From positions 1 to 45,618 of the forward strand of contig NZ_QJPK01000028.1 of NCBI RefSeq assembly GCF_003259195.1: a DNA stretch of 45,618 bases. The letters are read 5' to 3'. The notes under the pieces were generated by a model. The model did not search any database and had not been told where the DNA came from. It saw only the letters and a program-made list of their open reading frames with translations. The stretch comes from Paracoccus sediminilitoris (GTDB lineage Bacteria > Pseudomonadota > Alphaproteobacteria > Rhodobacterales > Rhodobacteraceae). A program made the position numbers and the translations under genes. Below, one piece after another: positions 17,012-25,415 of the stretch; the first letter of the stretch is position 1, and each line of letters opens with the position of its first letter.

Positions 17012-18985
17012 ATGTCCAAATCCCTTGCCCTGACCCGCCGCGGTTTCCTGACATCCAGCGCCGCCGGGTTGGCGGTCGTGGTGCTGCACCCCTTCTCGGC
17101 CCGCGCCGAGGCGGGGCAGGCGCATCTGCGCATCATGGAAACGACCGACCTGCATGTGCATGTCTGGCCCTATGACTACTACGCCGACAAGCCGGTCGAT
17201 ACGCTGGGGCTGGCCCGCACCGCGGCGCTGGTGCAGGCAATCAGGGCCGAGGCGACGAATGCCATCCTGTTCGACAATGGCGATTTCCTGCAGGGCAACC
17301 CGATGGGCGATTACATCGCCTATGAACGCGGCATGGCCGAGGGGCAGATGCACCCGATCGTGTCGGCCCTGAACGAGGTCGGCGTCGCGGCAGGCACGCT
17401 GGGGAACCATGAATTCAATTATGGCCTGCATTTCCTGAAGACCACACTGGCGGGGGCAGGCTATCCTGTGGTCTGCGCCAACGTGGTGACCGAACGCGGG
17501 GCCACGCCCGATCTGGACCAGACGCTGGTGCCGCCCTATGCGATCATCGACCATCAGCTGACCGACGGGGCGGGGGCGTCGCATCCGATCCGCATCGGCG
17601 TCATCGGCTTCGTCCCGCCCCAGATCATGCAATGGGACCGCGCGCATCTGGAGGGCAACGTCACCACCCGCGACATCGTCGAGGCGGCCGAGGCCTGGGT
17701 TCCCAAGCTGCTGGAACAGGGGGCCGAACTGGTCGTCGCCTTGTCCCATTCGGGCATCGGCGATGCGGAGGCGGTTCAGGGGATGGAGAACGCCTCGGTG
17801 CCGCTGGCCGGGGTTCAGGGCATCGACGTCGTTCTGACCGGCCACCAGCACCTGGTCTTTCCGGGGCCCGACTTCGAAGGCGTCGAAGAGGTCGACGTGG
17901 CCGCCGGCACGATCAATGGCAAACCCGCCGTGATGGGGGGCTTCTGGGGGTCGCATATGGGATTGATCGACCTGATGATGGAACGCCAAGGCGATCGGTG
18001 GATCGTTGCCAGCCACCAATCCGAGGCACGCCCCATCTATGAGCGTGACGCGGATCGCAACGTGACGCCCCTGGTCGAAAGCGTGCCCGCCATCGAAAAG
18101 GTCACCCGGGCCGAACACCAAGCGACGCTGGACTATGTCCGCCGACCCGTGGGCCAGACCAGCGCGCCGCTCTACAGCTATTTCGCGATGGTGGCGGATG
18201 ATCCGTCGGTGCAGATCGTGTCGAATGCCCAAAGCTGGTATATCGAACAGATGATGGCGGGGACCGCGCATGAAGGCCTGCCCATCCTGTCGGCGGCGGC
18301 ACCCTTCAAGGCGGGCGGACGTGGGGGCGCGGATTACTATACCGACGTGCCGGCGGGCGATATCGCCATCAAGAACGTCGCGGATCTCTATCTGTATCCC
18401 AATACCATCCGGGCCGTCCGGATCACCGGCCAGCAGGTCAAGGATTGGCTGGAGCGCAGCGCCGGGGCCTTCAACCGGATCACGCCCGGAGAGGCGGATC
18501 AGGAACTGATCAACCCGGATTTCCCCAGCTATAATTTCGACGTGATCGACGGGGTCAGCTATCGGATCGACCTGTCCCAGCCCGCGCGGTTCGACAGCGA
18601 AGGCGCAGTGGCGGATGCCGGGGCGAACCGGATCGTCGATCTGACCTGGCAGGGCAAGCCGCTGGACATGGCGGCCGAATTCATCGTGGCGACGAACAAC
18701 TACCGCGCCTCGGGTGGGGGGGCGTTTCCGGGGGCGGACGGGTCGACCGTCGTCTTCGAAGGCCCCGATACCAACCGTGACATCATTGTGCGCTATATCG
18801 TCGACAAGGGGACCATCGACCCGCAGGCTGACGGGAACTGGTCCTTTGCACCGCTGGACGGGGCCACGGTGATCTTCCAGACCGGGCCGGGCGCTGCCGC
18901 CTATGTCGGGGACGTGACCACGCTGGACATTGCCGCCGCGGGCGAGGCCGAGGACGGCTTTGTTGAGTATCGGATCACGCTGTAG
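17012..18985 (+). CDS. cpdB: 2',3'-cyclic-nucleotide 2'-phosphodiesterase/3'-nucleotidase, Tat-exported
   Basis: This periplasmic enzyme strips phosphate from 2',3'-cyclic and 3'-nucleotides so that nucleosides can be taken up. The 657-residue protein starts with a twin-arginine signal (LTRRGFLTSSAAGLAVVV, ending near ARAEA). It then has a metallophosphatase domain with TTDLHVHV, FDNGDFLQGNP and GNHEFNYG metal sites, and VLTGHQHLVFPG. The second half is the 5'-nucleotidase C-terminal domain, with NYRASGGGAFPG near the end. It interrupts what is usually one gene neighbourhood of Anbu with transglutaminase/alpha-E/ATP-grasp. It ends at a bidirectional terminator. Confidence 0.92.
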   Translation: MSKSLALTRRGFLTSSAAGLAVVVLHPFSARAEAGQAHLRIMETTDLHVHVWPYDYYADKPVDTLGLARTAALVQAIRAEATNAILFDNGDFLQGNPMGDYIAYERGMAEGQMHPIVSALNEVGVAAGTLGNHEFNYGLHFLKTTLAGAGYPVVCANVVTERGATPDLDQTLVPPYAIIDHQLTDGAGASHPIRIGVIGFVPPQIMQWDRAHLEGNVTTRDIVEAAEAWVPKLLEQGAELVVALSHSGIGDAEAVQGMENASVPLAGVQGIDVVLTGHQHLVFPGPDFEGVEEVDVAAGTINGKPAVMGGFWGSHMGLIDLMMERQGDRWIVASHQSEARPIYERDADRNVTPLVESVPAIEKVTRAEHQATLDYVRRPVGQTSAPLYSYFAMVADDPSVQIVSNAQSWYIEQMMAGTAHEGLPILSAAAPFKAGGRGGADYYTDVPAGDIAIKNVADLYLYPNTIRAVRITGQQVKDWLERSAGAFNRITPGEADQELINPDFPSYNFDVIDGVSYRIDLSQPARFDSEGAVADAGANRIVDLTWQGKPLDMAAEFIVATNNYRASGGGAFPGADGSTVVFEGPDTNRDIIVRYIVDKGTIDPQADGNWSFAPLDGATVIFQTGPGAAAYVGDVTTLDIAAAGEAEDGFVEYRITL

Positions 18986-19002
18986 GGCCCCCGCAACGGA
19001 AC

Positions 19003-19034
19003 AGGGGCGGGCCGGAATGACCGGTCCGCCCCTT
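19003..19034. terminator. Bidirectional terminator between cpdB and the transglutaminase gene
   Basis: A 12-bp stem (19004-19015 with 19021-19032, one G-T pair) closes a 5-nt loop, with an A-T pair extending it. It lies between the convergent cpdB stop and the transglutaminase stop. T-runs are minimal, so termination strength is uncertain. Confidence 0.7.
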
Positions 19035-19051
19035 GGCATCATCGCGCCCTG

Positions 19052-19864
19052 TTACTGGGCCAATTCCTCGACCCGGACGGCGACGGCCAGTTCCTCGGAG
19101 CCGCTGCCCATAGCCACACCGCGGATCGGGGCCGCGTCCGAGGCATCGAGCCCCGAGCCCAGCCGGACATAGCGTTCGTCGGGGCAGCATTTGTTCGCCG
19201 CATCAAAGCCGACCCAGCCCAGCCCCTGGACATGGATTTCGGCCCAGGCATGGGCGGCGTCATTGGCCTTGCCGTCGACGGTCGATTGCAGATAGCCCGA
19301 GACATAGCGCGCGGGCAGGTCGCGGATGCGCGCGAGTGCCAGCAGCGCATGAGTGTGATCCTGGCAGACGCCCTCGCCCAAGGCCAAGGCCTCGGCGGCG
19401 GTGGTGGCGTGGCCGGTGACGCCGGGCCTGAAGGCGATGCTGTCGCTGACCTGCGTGGACAGGCGGTGCGCCAGATCCAGGCTGTCGGCGGTGCTGCCCT
19501 GAACCCCGGCCGCCAAGTCGCGCAGGCTGGCATCGGGTTTCGTCGCCGCCGTTTTGGTCAGATAGGCCATCGGGTGGATCATCTCGCGGTGGCCGCGCAG
19601 GACGCCGGCCATGTCGCGGGTGTCGATGCGCCCGTCGATGCGGATGGTGACCTGATCGACGGGGCCGCGCACGGTCCAGCCCTCGATCCAGTCGCCCGCC
19701 CCGTCGCGAAAGCCCGGGCCGCGGATGCCGCCCGTCACGTCGATCTGCCATTCATGGACCTTCTGCCCTTCGAAGATCGACGGCGTCAGGCGCAGGCTCT
19801 GGACCAAATTGCGGATCGGCTGGCCATAGCGATAGGTCGTTTCATGCGATATGCGCAGTTTCAT
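19052..19864 (-). CDS. Transglutaminase-like cysteine peptidase/amidase
   Basis: This 270-residue protein has the bacterial transglutaminase N-terminal beta domain (KLRISHETTYRYGQPI) followed by the papain-like core. The triad is complete: Cys167 (GEGVCQDHTH), His205 (NDAAHAWAEI), Asp221 (GFDAANKCCP). Such proteins usually hydrolyse or exchange amide bonds. In the ATP-grasp/alpha-E neighbourhood the likely job is to cleave or trim the ligated peptide, which is an inference. It is third in its operon, starting 4 bp after the alpha-E stop. No signal peptide is seen, so it acts in the cytoplasm. Confidence 0.92.
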   Translation of the reverse strand: MKLRISHETTYRYGQPIRNLVQSLRLTPSIFEGQKVHEWQIDVTGGIRGPGFRDGAGDWIEGWTVRGPVDQVTIRIDGRIDTRDMAGVLRGHREMIHPMAYLTKTAATKPDASLRDLAAGVQGSTADSLDLAHRLSTQVSDSIAFRPGVTGHATTAAEALALGEGVCQDHTHALLALARIRDLPARYVSGYLQSTVDGKANDAAHAWAEIHVQGLGWVGFDAANKCCPDERYVRLGSGLDASDAAPIRGVAMGSGSEELAVAVRVEELAQ

Positions 19865-19868
19865 GGCC

Positions 19869-20825
19869 TCAAGCGCCCCCCAGCAGGTAATCCTGGTGCA
19901 CCAGGTTCGAGATTGTCCCCAATTCGCGGATGAACCAGCTGAGGAATTCGTGCAGACCCTCGTCGAAGATCATGTCGATGTCGCGGCTTTGCAGCTGTTC
20001 CAGAACCTCGCGGCCCTTGTCGCGGGCATCGGTGCTGACGGCATCGCCATAGCGCCGCGCCAGCCCTTCCAGGTGCCAGACGACCTCATAGAGCGAGGTG
20101 ATCAGCGAACGCGGGCTTTCGCCGTTCAGGATCAGGAAATCGGCCACCTGTCCCGCCGTGATGTCACCGCCATAGGCCCAGTGATAGGCGCGATGCGCCG
20201 ACAGCGACCGCAGGATCACCTGCCATTGATAGGTGTCCAGCCCCGATCCCACGAATTCGATCCGAGGCAGCAGGACGAAATACTTGACGTCCAGCAGGCG
20301 GGCGGTGGCATCGGCGCGTTCCAGGCCATAGCCCAGGTTCATGAAATGCCAGCCGTCGTTGCGCAGCTGGGTCGCGTTGATGGCGCCCCGCACGGTCGAG
20401 GTATGGCCCGTGGTGAAATCCGTCAGCGATGCCGTGTCCAGCCGGTGACGGGGGGTGTTCTCGATCTTGCGCAATTCCTGATAGGTAACGTTCAACGCGT
20501 CCCAGACCTGGCTGGTCAGAGCGGTGCGGACGATGCGGCCCGCCTCGCGCGCCCTCTCGATGCAGTTGACGACCGAAGAGGGGTTGTCGCGGTCGAAGAA
20601 GATGAATTCCTCGATGTTTTCTTGGCTGAACTCGTCGTATTTCGCAGTGAACATGTCCGATGTTCCCGAGGCCTGCAAAAGCGATCGCCATTCGTTCTGA
20701 TAACCCGCATCGGTATTGGGCAACAGCGTGATGCGCTGACCCACGTCCAAGAGGCGTGCGGCGGTTTCGGCGCGTTCCAGGTGGCGACCCATCCAGAACA
20801 GGTTGGCGGCGGTGCGGCTGAGCAT
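19869..20825 (-). CDS. Alpha-E domain protein (DUF403)
   Basis: This 318-residue, mostly helical protein begins MLSRTAANLFWMGRHLERAE, the signature of the alpha-E family, and later repeats a similar motif (NLGYGLERADATARLLD). Its biochemical role is not established. It is found almost always beside a circularly permuted ATP-grasp and a transglutaminase, and is sometimes fused to the ATP-grasp. The start is ATG 20825, which gives the family's usual first residues, though the frame is open a further 131 codons upstream inside the ATP-grasp gene. There are 14 bp to the ATP-grasp stop. Confidence 0.92.
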   Translation of the reverse strand: MLSRTAANLFWMGRHLERAETAARLLDVGQRITLLPNTDAGYQNEWRSLLQASGTSDMFTAKYDEFSQENIEEFIFFDRDNPSSVVNCIERAREAGRIVRTALTSQVWDALNVTYQELRKIENTPRHRLDTASLTDFTTGHTSTVRGAINATQLRNDGWHFMNLGYGLERADATARLLDVKYFVLLPRIEFVGSGLDTYQWQVILRSLSAHRAYHWAYGGDITAGQVADFLILNGESPRSLITSLYEVVWHLEGLARRYGDAVSTDARDKGREVLEQLQSRDIDMIFDEGLHEFLSWFIRELGTISNLVHQDYLLGGA

Positions 20826-20839
20826 CGTGGAACGTCCCC

Positions 20840-22249
20840 TCATTCTGACAACACCCAAGTGTCCTTGACGCCCCCGCCCTGGGACGAGTTCACGACAAGG
20901 CTGCCGTCGCGCAGGGCCACGCGGGTCAGACCGCCCGGCACCAGCTCGATCCGGTCGCCGCACAGGCAATAGGGGCGCAGGTCCACGTGACGCGGTGCGA
21001 TGCCTTCCTCGACGAAGGTCGGACAGGTGGACAGTGCCAGCGTGGGCTGGGCGATATAGTTCGACGGGTTGGCCTGGATCTTGGCGCGGAAGATCTCGAT
21101 CTCCTCCTTGGTGGATTTCGGGCCGACCAGCATGCCATAGCCGCCCGATCCATGGACTTCCTTCACGACCAGTTCGGGCAGGTGTTCCATGACATATCGG
21201 TAGTCGTCGTCTTTCCACAGCGTCCAGGTCTGGACGTTGTTCAGGATCGGCTCCTCGCCCAGATAGAACCGGACCATTTCGGGAACGAAGGTATAGATCG
21301 CCTTGTCATCGGCCACGCCGGCGCCAGGGGCCGAACAGATCGACACGCCGCCCGAACGATAGACGTTCATCAGACCGGGAATGCCCAGCATGCTGTCGGG
21401 GCGGAAGCACAGAGGGTCCAGATAGGGATCGTCGATGCGGCGATAGATGACGTCGACGCGCCGCGGGCCGGTGGTGGTGCGCATATAGACGAAATCACCA
21501 TCGACAAACAGATCCTGCCCCTCGACCAATTCAACCCCCATCAGGTTGGCCAGGAAGCTGTGTTCGTAATAGGCGCTGTTGTAATGGCCGGGCGTCAGGA
21601 TCACGCAGGTGGGGCGGTCATTGCACTTGGCGGGGGCCACCGATTCCAGCGTGCGGCGCAACAGGTCGGGATACTGGTCCACCGGCTCAATCCGGTTCTT
21701 GCGGAACAGCTGCGGGAACATGCGCATCATGATCTCGCGGTTTTCCAGCATGTAGCTGACACCGGAGGGCGTGCGGCAATTGTCCTCAAGGACATAGAAC
21801 TCGTCCTTCGAGGTCCGCACCAGGTCGATGCCGATGATGTGGGAATAGACGCCGCGCGGCGGCACGATGCCGACCACGGATTTCTCATAGGCTTCGTTCT
21901 GATAGACAAGGCGCGCGGGAATGCGGCCGGCGCGGACGATCTCTCCGCGGCCATAAACGTCGCGCAGGAAGGCGTTCAGGGCGCGGGCGCGCTGCTTGAT
22001 GCCGCGTTCCAGCTTGCGCCATTCGGCCTGTTCGAAGACGCGCGGCATCATGTCGAAGGGGATCAGCCGGTCGGGATCACCGCCTTCGCCATAGACGGCG
22101 AAGGTGATGCCGATGCGTCGGAACAGCGCCTCGGCCTCGGCCTGCTTCATCTGGCGGAAATCGTCGGGCATGGTCTGCACCCATTCTTGCAGACGCGCAT
22201 AGGGGTCGCGGACCTGGTCGCCCTCGAACATTTCATTGTAATAACTCAT
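20840..22249 (-). CDS. Circularly permuted ATP-grasp protein (type 2; DUF404/DUF407)
   Basis: This 469-residue predicted peptide-bond-forming ligase is thought to join a carboxylate to an amine using ATP; its substrates are unknown. Recognisable stretches are YNEMFEGDQVRDPYARL, IPFDMMPR, GIDLVRTSKDEFYVLEDN, CRTPSGVSYMLENR, TPGHYNSAYYEHSFLA, VDVIYRRIDDPYLDP, KEVHGSGGYGMLVGP and HVDLRPYCL. These fit the ATP-grasp nucleotide- and metal-binding regions in permuted order. The start is ATG 22249, the second of two adjacent ATGs, which has the better spacing from GGGGGA. It is first gene of an ATP-grasp/alpha-E/transglutaminase operon. Confidence 0.92.
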   Translation of the reverse strand: MSYYNEMFEGDQVRDPYARLQEWVQTMPDDFRQMKQAEAEALFRRIGITFAVYGEGGDPDRLIPFDMMPRVFEQAEWRKLERGIKQRARALNAFLRDVYGRGEIVRAGRIPARLVYQNEAYEKSVVGIVPPRGVYSHIIGIDLVRTSKDEFYVLEDNCRTPSGVSYMLENREIMMRMFPQLFRKNRIEPVDQYPDLLRRTLESVAPAKCNDRPTCVILTPGHYNSAYYEHSFLANLMGVELVEGQDLFVDGDFVYMRTTTGPRRVDVIYRRIDDPYLDPLCFRPDSMLGIPGLMNVYRSGGVSICSAPGAGVADDKAIYTFVPEMVRFYLGEEPILNNVQTWTLWKDDDYRYVMEHLPELVVKEVHGSGGYGMLVGPKSTKEEIEIFRAKIQANPSNYIAQPTLALSTCPTFVEEGIAPRHVDLRPYCLCGDRIELVPGGLTRVALRDGSLVVNSSQGGGVKDTWVLSE

Positions 22250-22427
22250 CATTCCCCCACTGCCTGACGCATGTTCTTTTTGGGTCTTGCGCAAACATCA
22301 GATCCCGAAGCTTTGCGGCAAGTCCATATTCGAACCGTCCGCCATGCCCGTTGGTTCCGCAATCCCCCCGCCGCCCCGAGGTGGAATCAGGCAGAGCATG
22401 CACGCTCTGCCCGTTTTCGAAGCAGTC
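22250..22427 (-). promoter_or_regulatory. Intergenic region before the ATP-grasp operon
   Basis: These 178 bp lie between the thiolase stop and the ATP-grasp start, both on the minus strand. An 8-bp hairpin (22390-22397 with 22404-22411, 6-nt loop) follows the thiolase and may terminate it, but its adjoining T-run is on the plus-strand side. The rest should hold the operon promoter; no clear boxes are visible. Confidence 0.4.
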
Positions 22428-23594
22428 CTAGGCCAGTTCCACGGCCAGGGCCGTACCCTCGCCGCCGCCGATGCAGATGGCGGCGACACCGCGTTTCAAC
22501 CCGCGGGCCTGCAGGGCATGGATCAGCGTCACGATGATCCGCGCCCCCGACGCGCCGATCGGATGACCAAGCGCGCAGGCCCCGCCATTCACGTTGACCC
22601 TGTCATGGGATACACCCATGCGCGCCATGAAGGCCATGGGCACGACGGCAAAAGCCTCGTTCACCTCCCACAGATCGACATCGTCGCGGGTCCAGCCGAT
22701 CCGTGCCAGCAGCTTTTCAGCGGCGGGGACGGGGGCGGTCGGGAAATCGCCCGGGGCCTGGGCATGGCTCGCATGGCCTATGATGCGGGCGATCGCGCCA
22801 TCCGCGCGCGTGCCCAGCACCAGCGCCGCCGCTCCGTCCGAGATCGAGCTGCTGTTGGCGGCCGTCACCGTGCCATCCTTGCGGAAGGCGGGCTTCAGCT
22901 GCGGGATCTTGTCGGGGCGGGCCTTGCCGGGCTGTTCGTCGGTGTCGATCACGCTGTCGCCGCCACGGCCCGGAACGGTCACGGGGGCGATCTCGGCGGC
23001 AAAGGCGCCGGTTTCGATGGCCGACAGGGCGCGGGTCAGGCTGGCCAAGGCGAATTCGTCCTGCGCCTGGCGGGTGAAGGCGAATTCGGAGGCGCAATCC
23101 TCGGCCAAGGTACCCATCAGGCGGCCTTTGTCATAGGCATCCTCCAACCCGTCCAGGAACATGTGGTCGATGACCTGGCCATGGCCCAGCCTTGCGCCCC
23201 CGCGCATCTTGGGCAGCAGATAGGGGGCGTTCGTCATGCTTTCCATGCCGCCCGCCACGACCAGGTCGGCGCTGCCCGCGCGGATCGCGTCGCAGGCCAT
23301 CATCGCGGCCTGCATCCCCGACCCGCACATCTTGTTAAGCGTGGTGGCGGGCACCGATTCGGGCATCCCTGCTGCAAAGCCCGCCTGGCGTGCCGGTGCC
23401 TGTCCCAAGCCCGCCGGCAGCACGCATCCCATATAGAGCGCCTGCGGTGCGTCCGGCCCCACCCCGGCCCGCGCTAACGCCGCAGCGATTGCGGTTCCCC
23501 CCAGTTGCGGCGCCGTGACGCCCGCAAATGCACCCTGCAACCCGCCCATCGGCGTGCGCGCGGCACCCAGCACATAGACCTGTCTGTCGTTCAT
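22428..23594 (-). CDS. Acetyl-CoA C-acetyltransferase (thiolase II)
   Basis: It condenses two acetyl-CoA to acetoacetyl-CoA or runs the reverse cleavage (polyhydroxybutyrate, ketone-body or fatty-acid metabolism). In 388 residues the nucleophile Cys90 (NKMCGSGMQA), the NEAFA motif, the GHPIGASGAR His and the C-terminal CIGGGEG Cys are all present. The start is ATG 23594, with GGAGG seven bases upstream; the frame extends 7 codons further. No phaB or phaC gene is near, so its pathway cannot be fixed from context. Confidence 0.93.
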   Translation of the reverse strand: MNDRQVYVLGAARTPMGGLQGAFAGVTAPQLGGTAIAAALARAGVGPDAPQALYMGCVLPAGLGQAPARQAGFAAGMPESVPATTLNKMCGSGMQAAMMACDAIRAGSADLVVAGGMESMTNAPYLLPKMRGGARLGHGQVIDHMFLDGLEDAYDKGRLMGTLAEDCASEFAFTRQAQDEFALASLTRALSAIETGAFAAEIAPVTVPGRGGDSVIDTDEQPGKARPDKIPQLKPAFRKDGTVTAANSSSISDGAAALVLGTRADGAIARIIGHASHAQAPGDFPTAPVPAAEKLLARIGWTRDDVDLWEVNEAFAVVPMAFMARMGVSHDRVNVNGGACALGHPIGASGARIIVTLIHALQARGLKRGVAAICIGGGEGTALAVELA

Positions 23595-23676
23595 GGTGTC
23601 CTCCCCTGGGTCCACGCTTACCGGATCGTAACCTTTTGCGTCTAGTCAGCTTGGAAACACCAAGGAAGGCCGCCCC

Positions 23677-24009
23677 ATGAAGTTCATCGTCGAAGATGCC
23701 GCAACCCATCTGCAGATCAAGGTGACCGAGACGCGGATCGACGCGGCCATTGCCACCCCCTTCAAGGACAAGCTGCGAGAGATCGTGATGAAGAACCGCA
23801 AGCCCGTTCATCTGGATATGGCGGCGGTCGATTTCATGGACAGTTCGGGACTGGGCGCGATGATCGCCGTCCGAAAAAGCCTGCCGGCCAACCTGGCGAT
23901 GGTGCTTTGCGCGATGACGCCGAATGTGGAACGCGTGTTCCGGCTGACGCGCATGGACAGCGTCTTCGACATCCGGGCAGATGCCACTGGCAAGGATATC
24001 CGCGAATGA
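23677..24009 (+). CDS. STAS-domain anti-sigma factor antagonist
   Basis: This 110-residue protein of the SpoIIAA/RsbV fold has the phosphorylation loop DFMDSSGLGAM (52-62), in which Ser57 aligns with the phosphorylated Ser58 of SpoIIAA. It should bind and neutralise an anti-sigma kinase when unphosphorylated. The next gene is such a kinase and overlaps by 4 bp (ATGA), making a partner-switching pair. Neither the target sigma factor nor a PP2C phosphatase is in the window. AAGGAAGG precedes the ATG at good spacing. Confidence 0.9.
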   Translation: MKFIVEDAATHLQIKVTETRIDAAIATPFKDKLREIVMKNRKPVHLDMAAVDFMDSSGLGAMIAVRKSLPANLAMVLCAMTPNVERVFRLTRMDSVFDIRADATGKDIRE

Positions 24010-24503
24010 CAGCACACGAAGACCGACAAACCGGCGCGGTGGGCTTCAAGGACGTGCCCGGGCAGCCGATGTTCCACCGCGTGCTGAACGCGCAGCCGAT
24101 GATCGTCCGCGCCACGCTGATGGACGTGCGCCGCCGTTTTGCGCGTGATGTCGGCGACGACACCTTGGGCCGGTTGGAGCTGGTGCTGGCCGAATTGATG
24201 AACAACGTCGCCGAACATGCGCCAACCGGTAAGGAACGCCCGCGCCGCGTTCCGGTGATCCATCTGTGCGTGGTGCGCCACAATGGGGGGCTGGCCTGCG
24301 CGCTGACCGATGACGGCACTTCGCTGCCCGACGAATGCGTGCTGCCGCGCAGCCTGCCCGCCGCCATTCCCGATGACCTGCCCGAAGGCGGCTTCGGCTG
24401 GTTCCTGATCCAGGACCTGACGCAGGCGCTGTGCTATTACCGGCGCGAAAGCCGGAATTATCTGGCGTTCAACATCCCTTTTTCCGCGGACGGAGAGGGC
24501 TGA
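24006..24503 (+). CDS. Anti-sigma regulatory factor (RsbW/SpoIIAB-type HATPase)
   Basis: This 165-residue GHKL-type serine kinase/anti-sigma factor has the N-box LVLAELMNNVAEHA (Glu63, Asn67), the G1 box ALTDDGT and the G2 box EGGFGWFLIQDL. The start at ATG 24006 overlaps the STAS stop; an upstream in-frame start lies inside the STAS gene and is unlikely. By family knowledge it would bind a sigma factor and phosphorylate the STAS partner on Ser. Target unknown. Its stop is 6 bp from the convergent hspQ stop. Confidence 0.88.
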   Translation: MTAHEDRQTGAVGFKDVPGQPMFHRVLNAQPMIVRATLMDVRRRFARDVGDDTLGRLELVLAELMNNVAEHAPTGKERPRRVPVIHLCVVRHNGGLACALTDDGTSLPDECVLPRSLPAAIPDDLPEGGFGWFLIQDLTQALCYYRRESRNYLAFNIPFSADGEG

Positions 24504-24509
24504 ACGCGT

Positions 24510-24857
24510 CTAGTTGACGTGGGCCGCCAGATGATAGCGGCCATCCTCGAAGGCGCCGAACATCTCGTCGACCTCGGGGTGGTCGAGCGGTTCCCCGGAC
24601 GCATCCGGTTCCAGGTTCCCCTCCGAGACATAGGCCACGTAATAGGTCGCCTCGGTTTCGGCAAAGAGGTGGTAGAAGGGCTGATCCTTGTCGGGACGCG
24701 CATCTTCGGGGATGGAATCGTACCATTCGTCGGTATTGGCGAATTCCGGATCGACATCGAAGATCACCCCCCGAAAGGGGCGGTTGCGATGCTTGACCAC
24801 CTGGCCCAGGCTGTATTTGGCGCTGCGGCTTGCAACCGGCATAGAGGGGGCATCCAT
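24510..24857 (-). CDS. hspQ: Heat-shock protein HspQ
   Basis: HspQ (YccV-like, hemimethylated-DNA-binding domain) is a small heat-induced protein that in enterobacteria acts as a specificity factor for Lon. The signature is strong over 115 residues: SAKYSLGQVVKHRNRPFRG, DVDPEFANTDEWY, KDQPFYHL, AYVSEGNL and HPEVDEMFG. I take ATG 24857; a TTG two codons upstream and an ATG five codons downstream are alternatives and the ribosome site does not decide. The 93 bp upstream show no obvious heat-shock promoter. Confidence 0.93.
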   Translation of the reverse strand: MDAPSMPVASRSAKYSLGQVVKHRNRPFRGVIFDVDPEFANTDEWYDSIPEDARPDKDQPFYHLFAETEATYYVAYVSEGNLEPDASGEPLDHPEVDEMFGAFEDGRYHLAAHVN

Positions 24858-24950
24858 CGTCAAAGTCCGATATCCTTGAAAGACAGCGGGCCTTCTAGCT
24901 GGCTTGGGCGATTCTGTCCACCAGATGACCGGTGCATGACGGCCGGGCCA

Positions 24951-25415
24951 TCAGGGGGCCTTGTCGTCCTGGGCCAGGGGAACGGTCGCCAGCGACATCT
25001 TGGCAGACCCTTCGGACAGTTCGGCGCTGTGGGCCAGATAGATCAACACCCGGTTCTCCGCGTCATAGATCCGCCGCACGCGCAGCGACTTGAAAATCAG
25101 TGACCGGCCTTCGCTGAACACCTGTTCGCCGTCATCGCCGGTGTCGATCTGCGACAGGTCGATGGGGCCGGTCCGCGTGCATTGGATGGCACTGTTCGAG
25201 GGATCCTCGAACCAGTTGCCCTGGCTCAGGCGGTCCAGGACCGAACGGCTGAAATAGGCCAGGTGGCAGGTCACGCCCGACACCTTGGGGTCGTGGATCG
25301 CCTCGACGATCACGTCGTTGCCCACCCAATCGACGCCCACGCGGGCGACCTCCTCGGCGGCGGCGGTCAGGGGAAGGGCGGCCAAGGCGATCGCGGCGGC
25401 AATTCTGCGCATCAT
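24951..25415 (-). CDS. creA: CreA family periplasmic protein
   Basis: This 154-residue exported protein has a Sec signal peptide (MMRRIAAAIALAALPLTAAAEE). The mature part carries the CreA family stretches VDWVGNDVIVEAI, DPKVSGVTCHLAYF, NWFEDPSNSAIQC, RSLIFKSLRVRRIYD and EGSAKMSLATVPL. Its function is unknown. Two conserved Cys residues (VTCHL, IQCTR) may form a disulfide. Its start directly abuts the upstream phosphatase stop (TAG-ATG), so the two are coupled. Confidence 0.92.
   Translation of the reverse strand: MMRRIAAAIALAALPLTAAAEEVARVGVDWVGNDVIVEAIHDPKVSGVTCHLAYFSRSVLDRLSQGNWFEDPSNSAIQCTRTGPIDLSQIDTGDDGEQVFSEGRSLIFKSLRVRRIYDAENRVLIYLAHSAELSEGSAKMSLATVPLAQDDKAP

Noticed and set aside
13909..17175. 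A 1088-codon open frame on the plus strand across maeB and Anbu
   Set aside because: It lies antisense to two clear genes with intact motifs. Its residues are rich in H, G, R, D and Q with no domain pattern. High-GC codon bias often leaves a long opposite-strand frame open.
16892..19042. A 716-codon minus-strand frame opposite cpdB
   Set aside because: It has the same shadow composition as above, and cpdB has a Tat signal, metal motifs and a terminator.
22390..22417. Hairpin followed by CGTTTT as a plus-strand terminator
   Set aside because: No plus-strand gene ends here, and the genes on both sides run on the minus strand. Kept only as a possible 3' structure for the thiolase gene.
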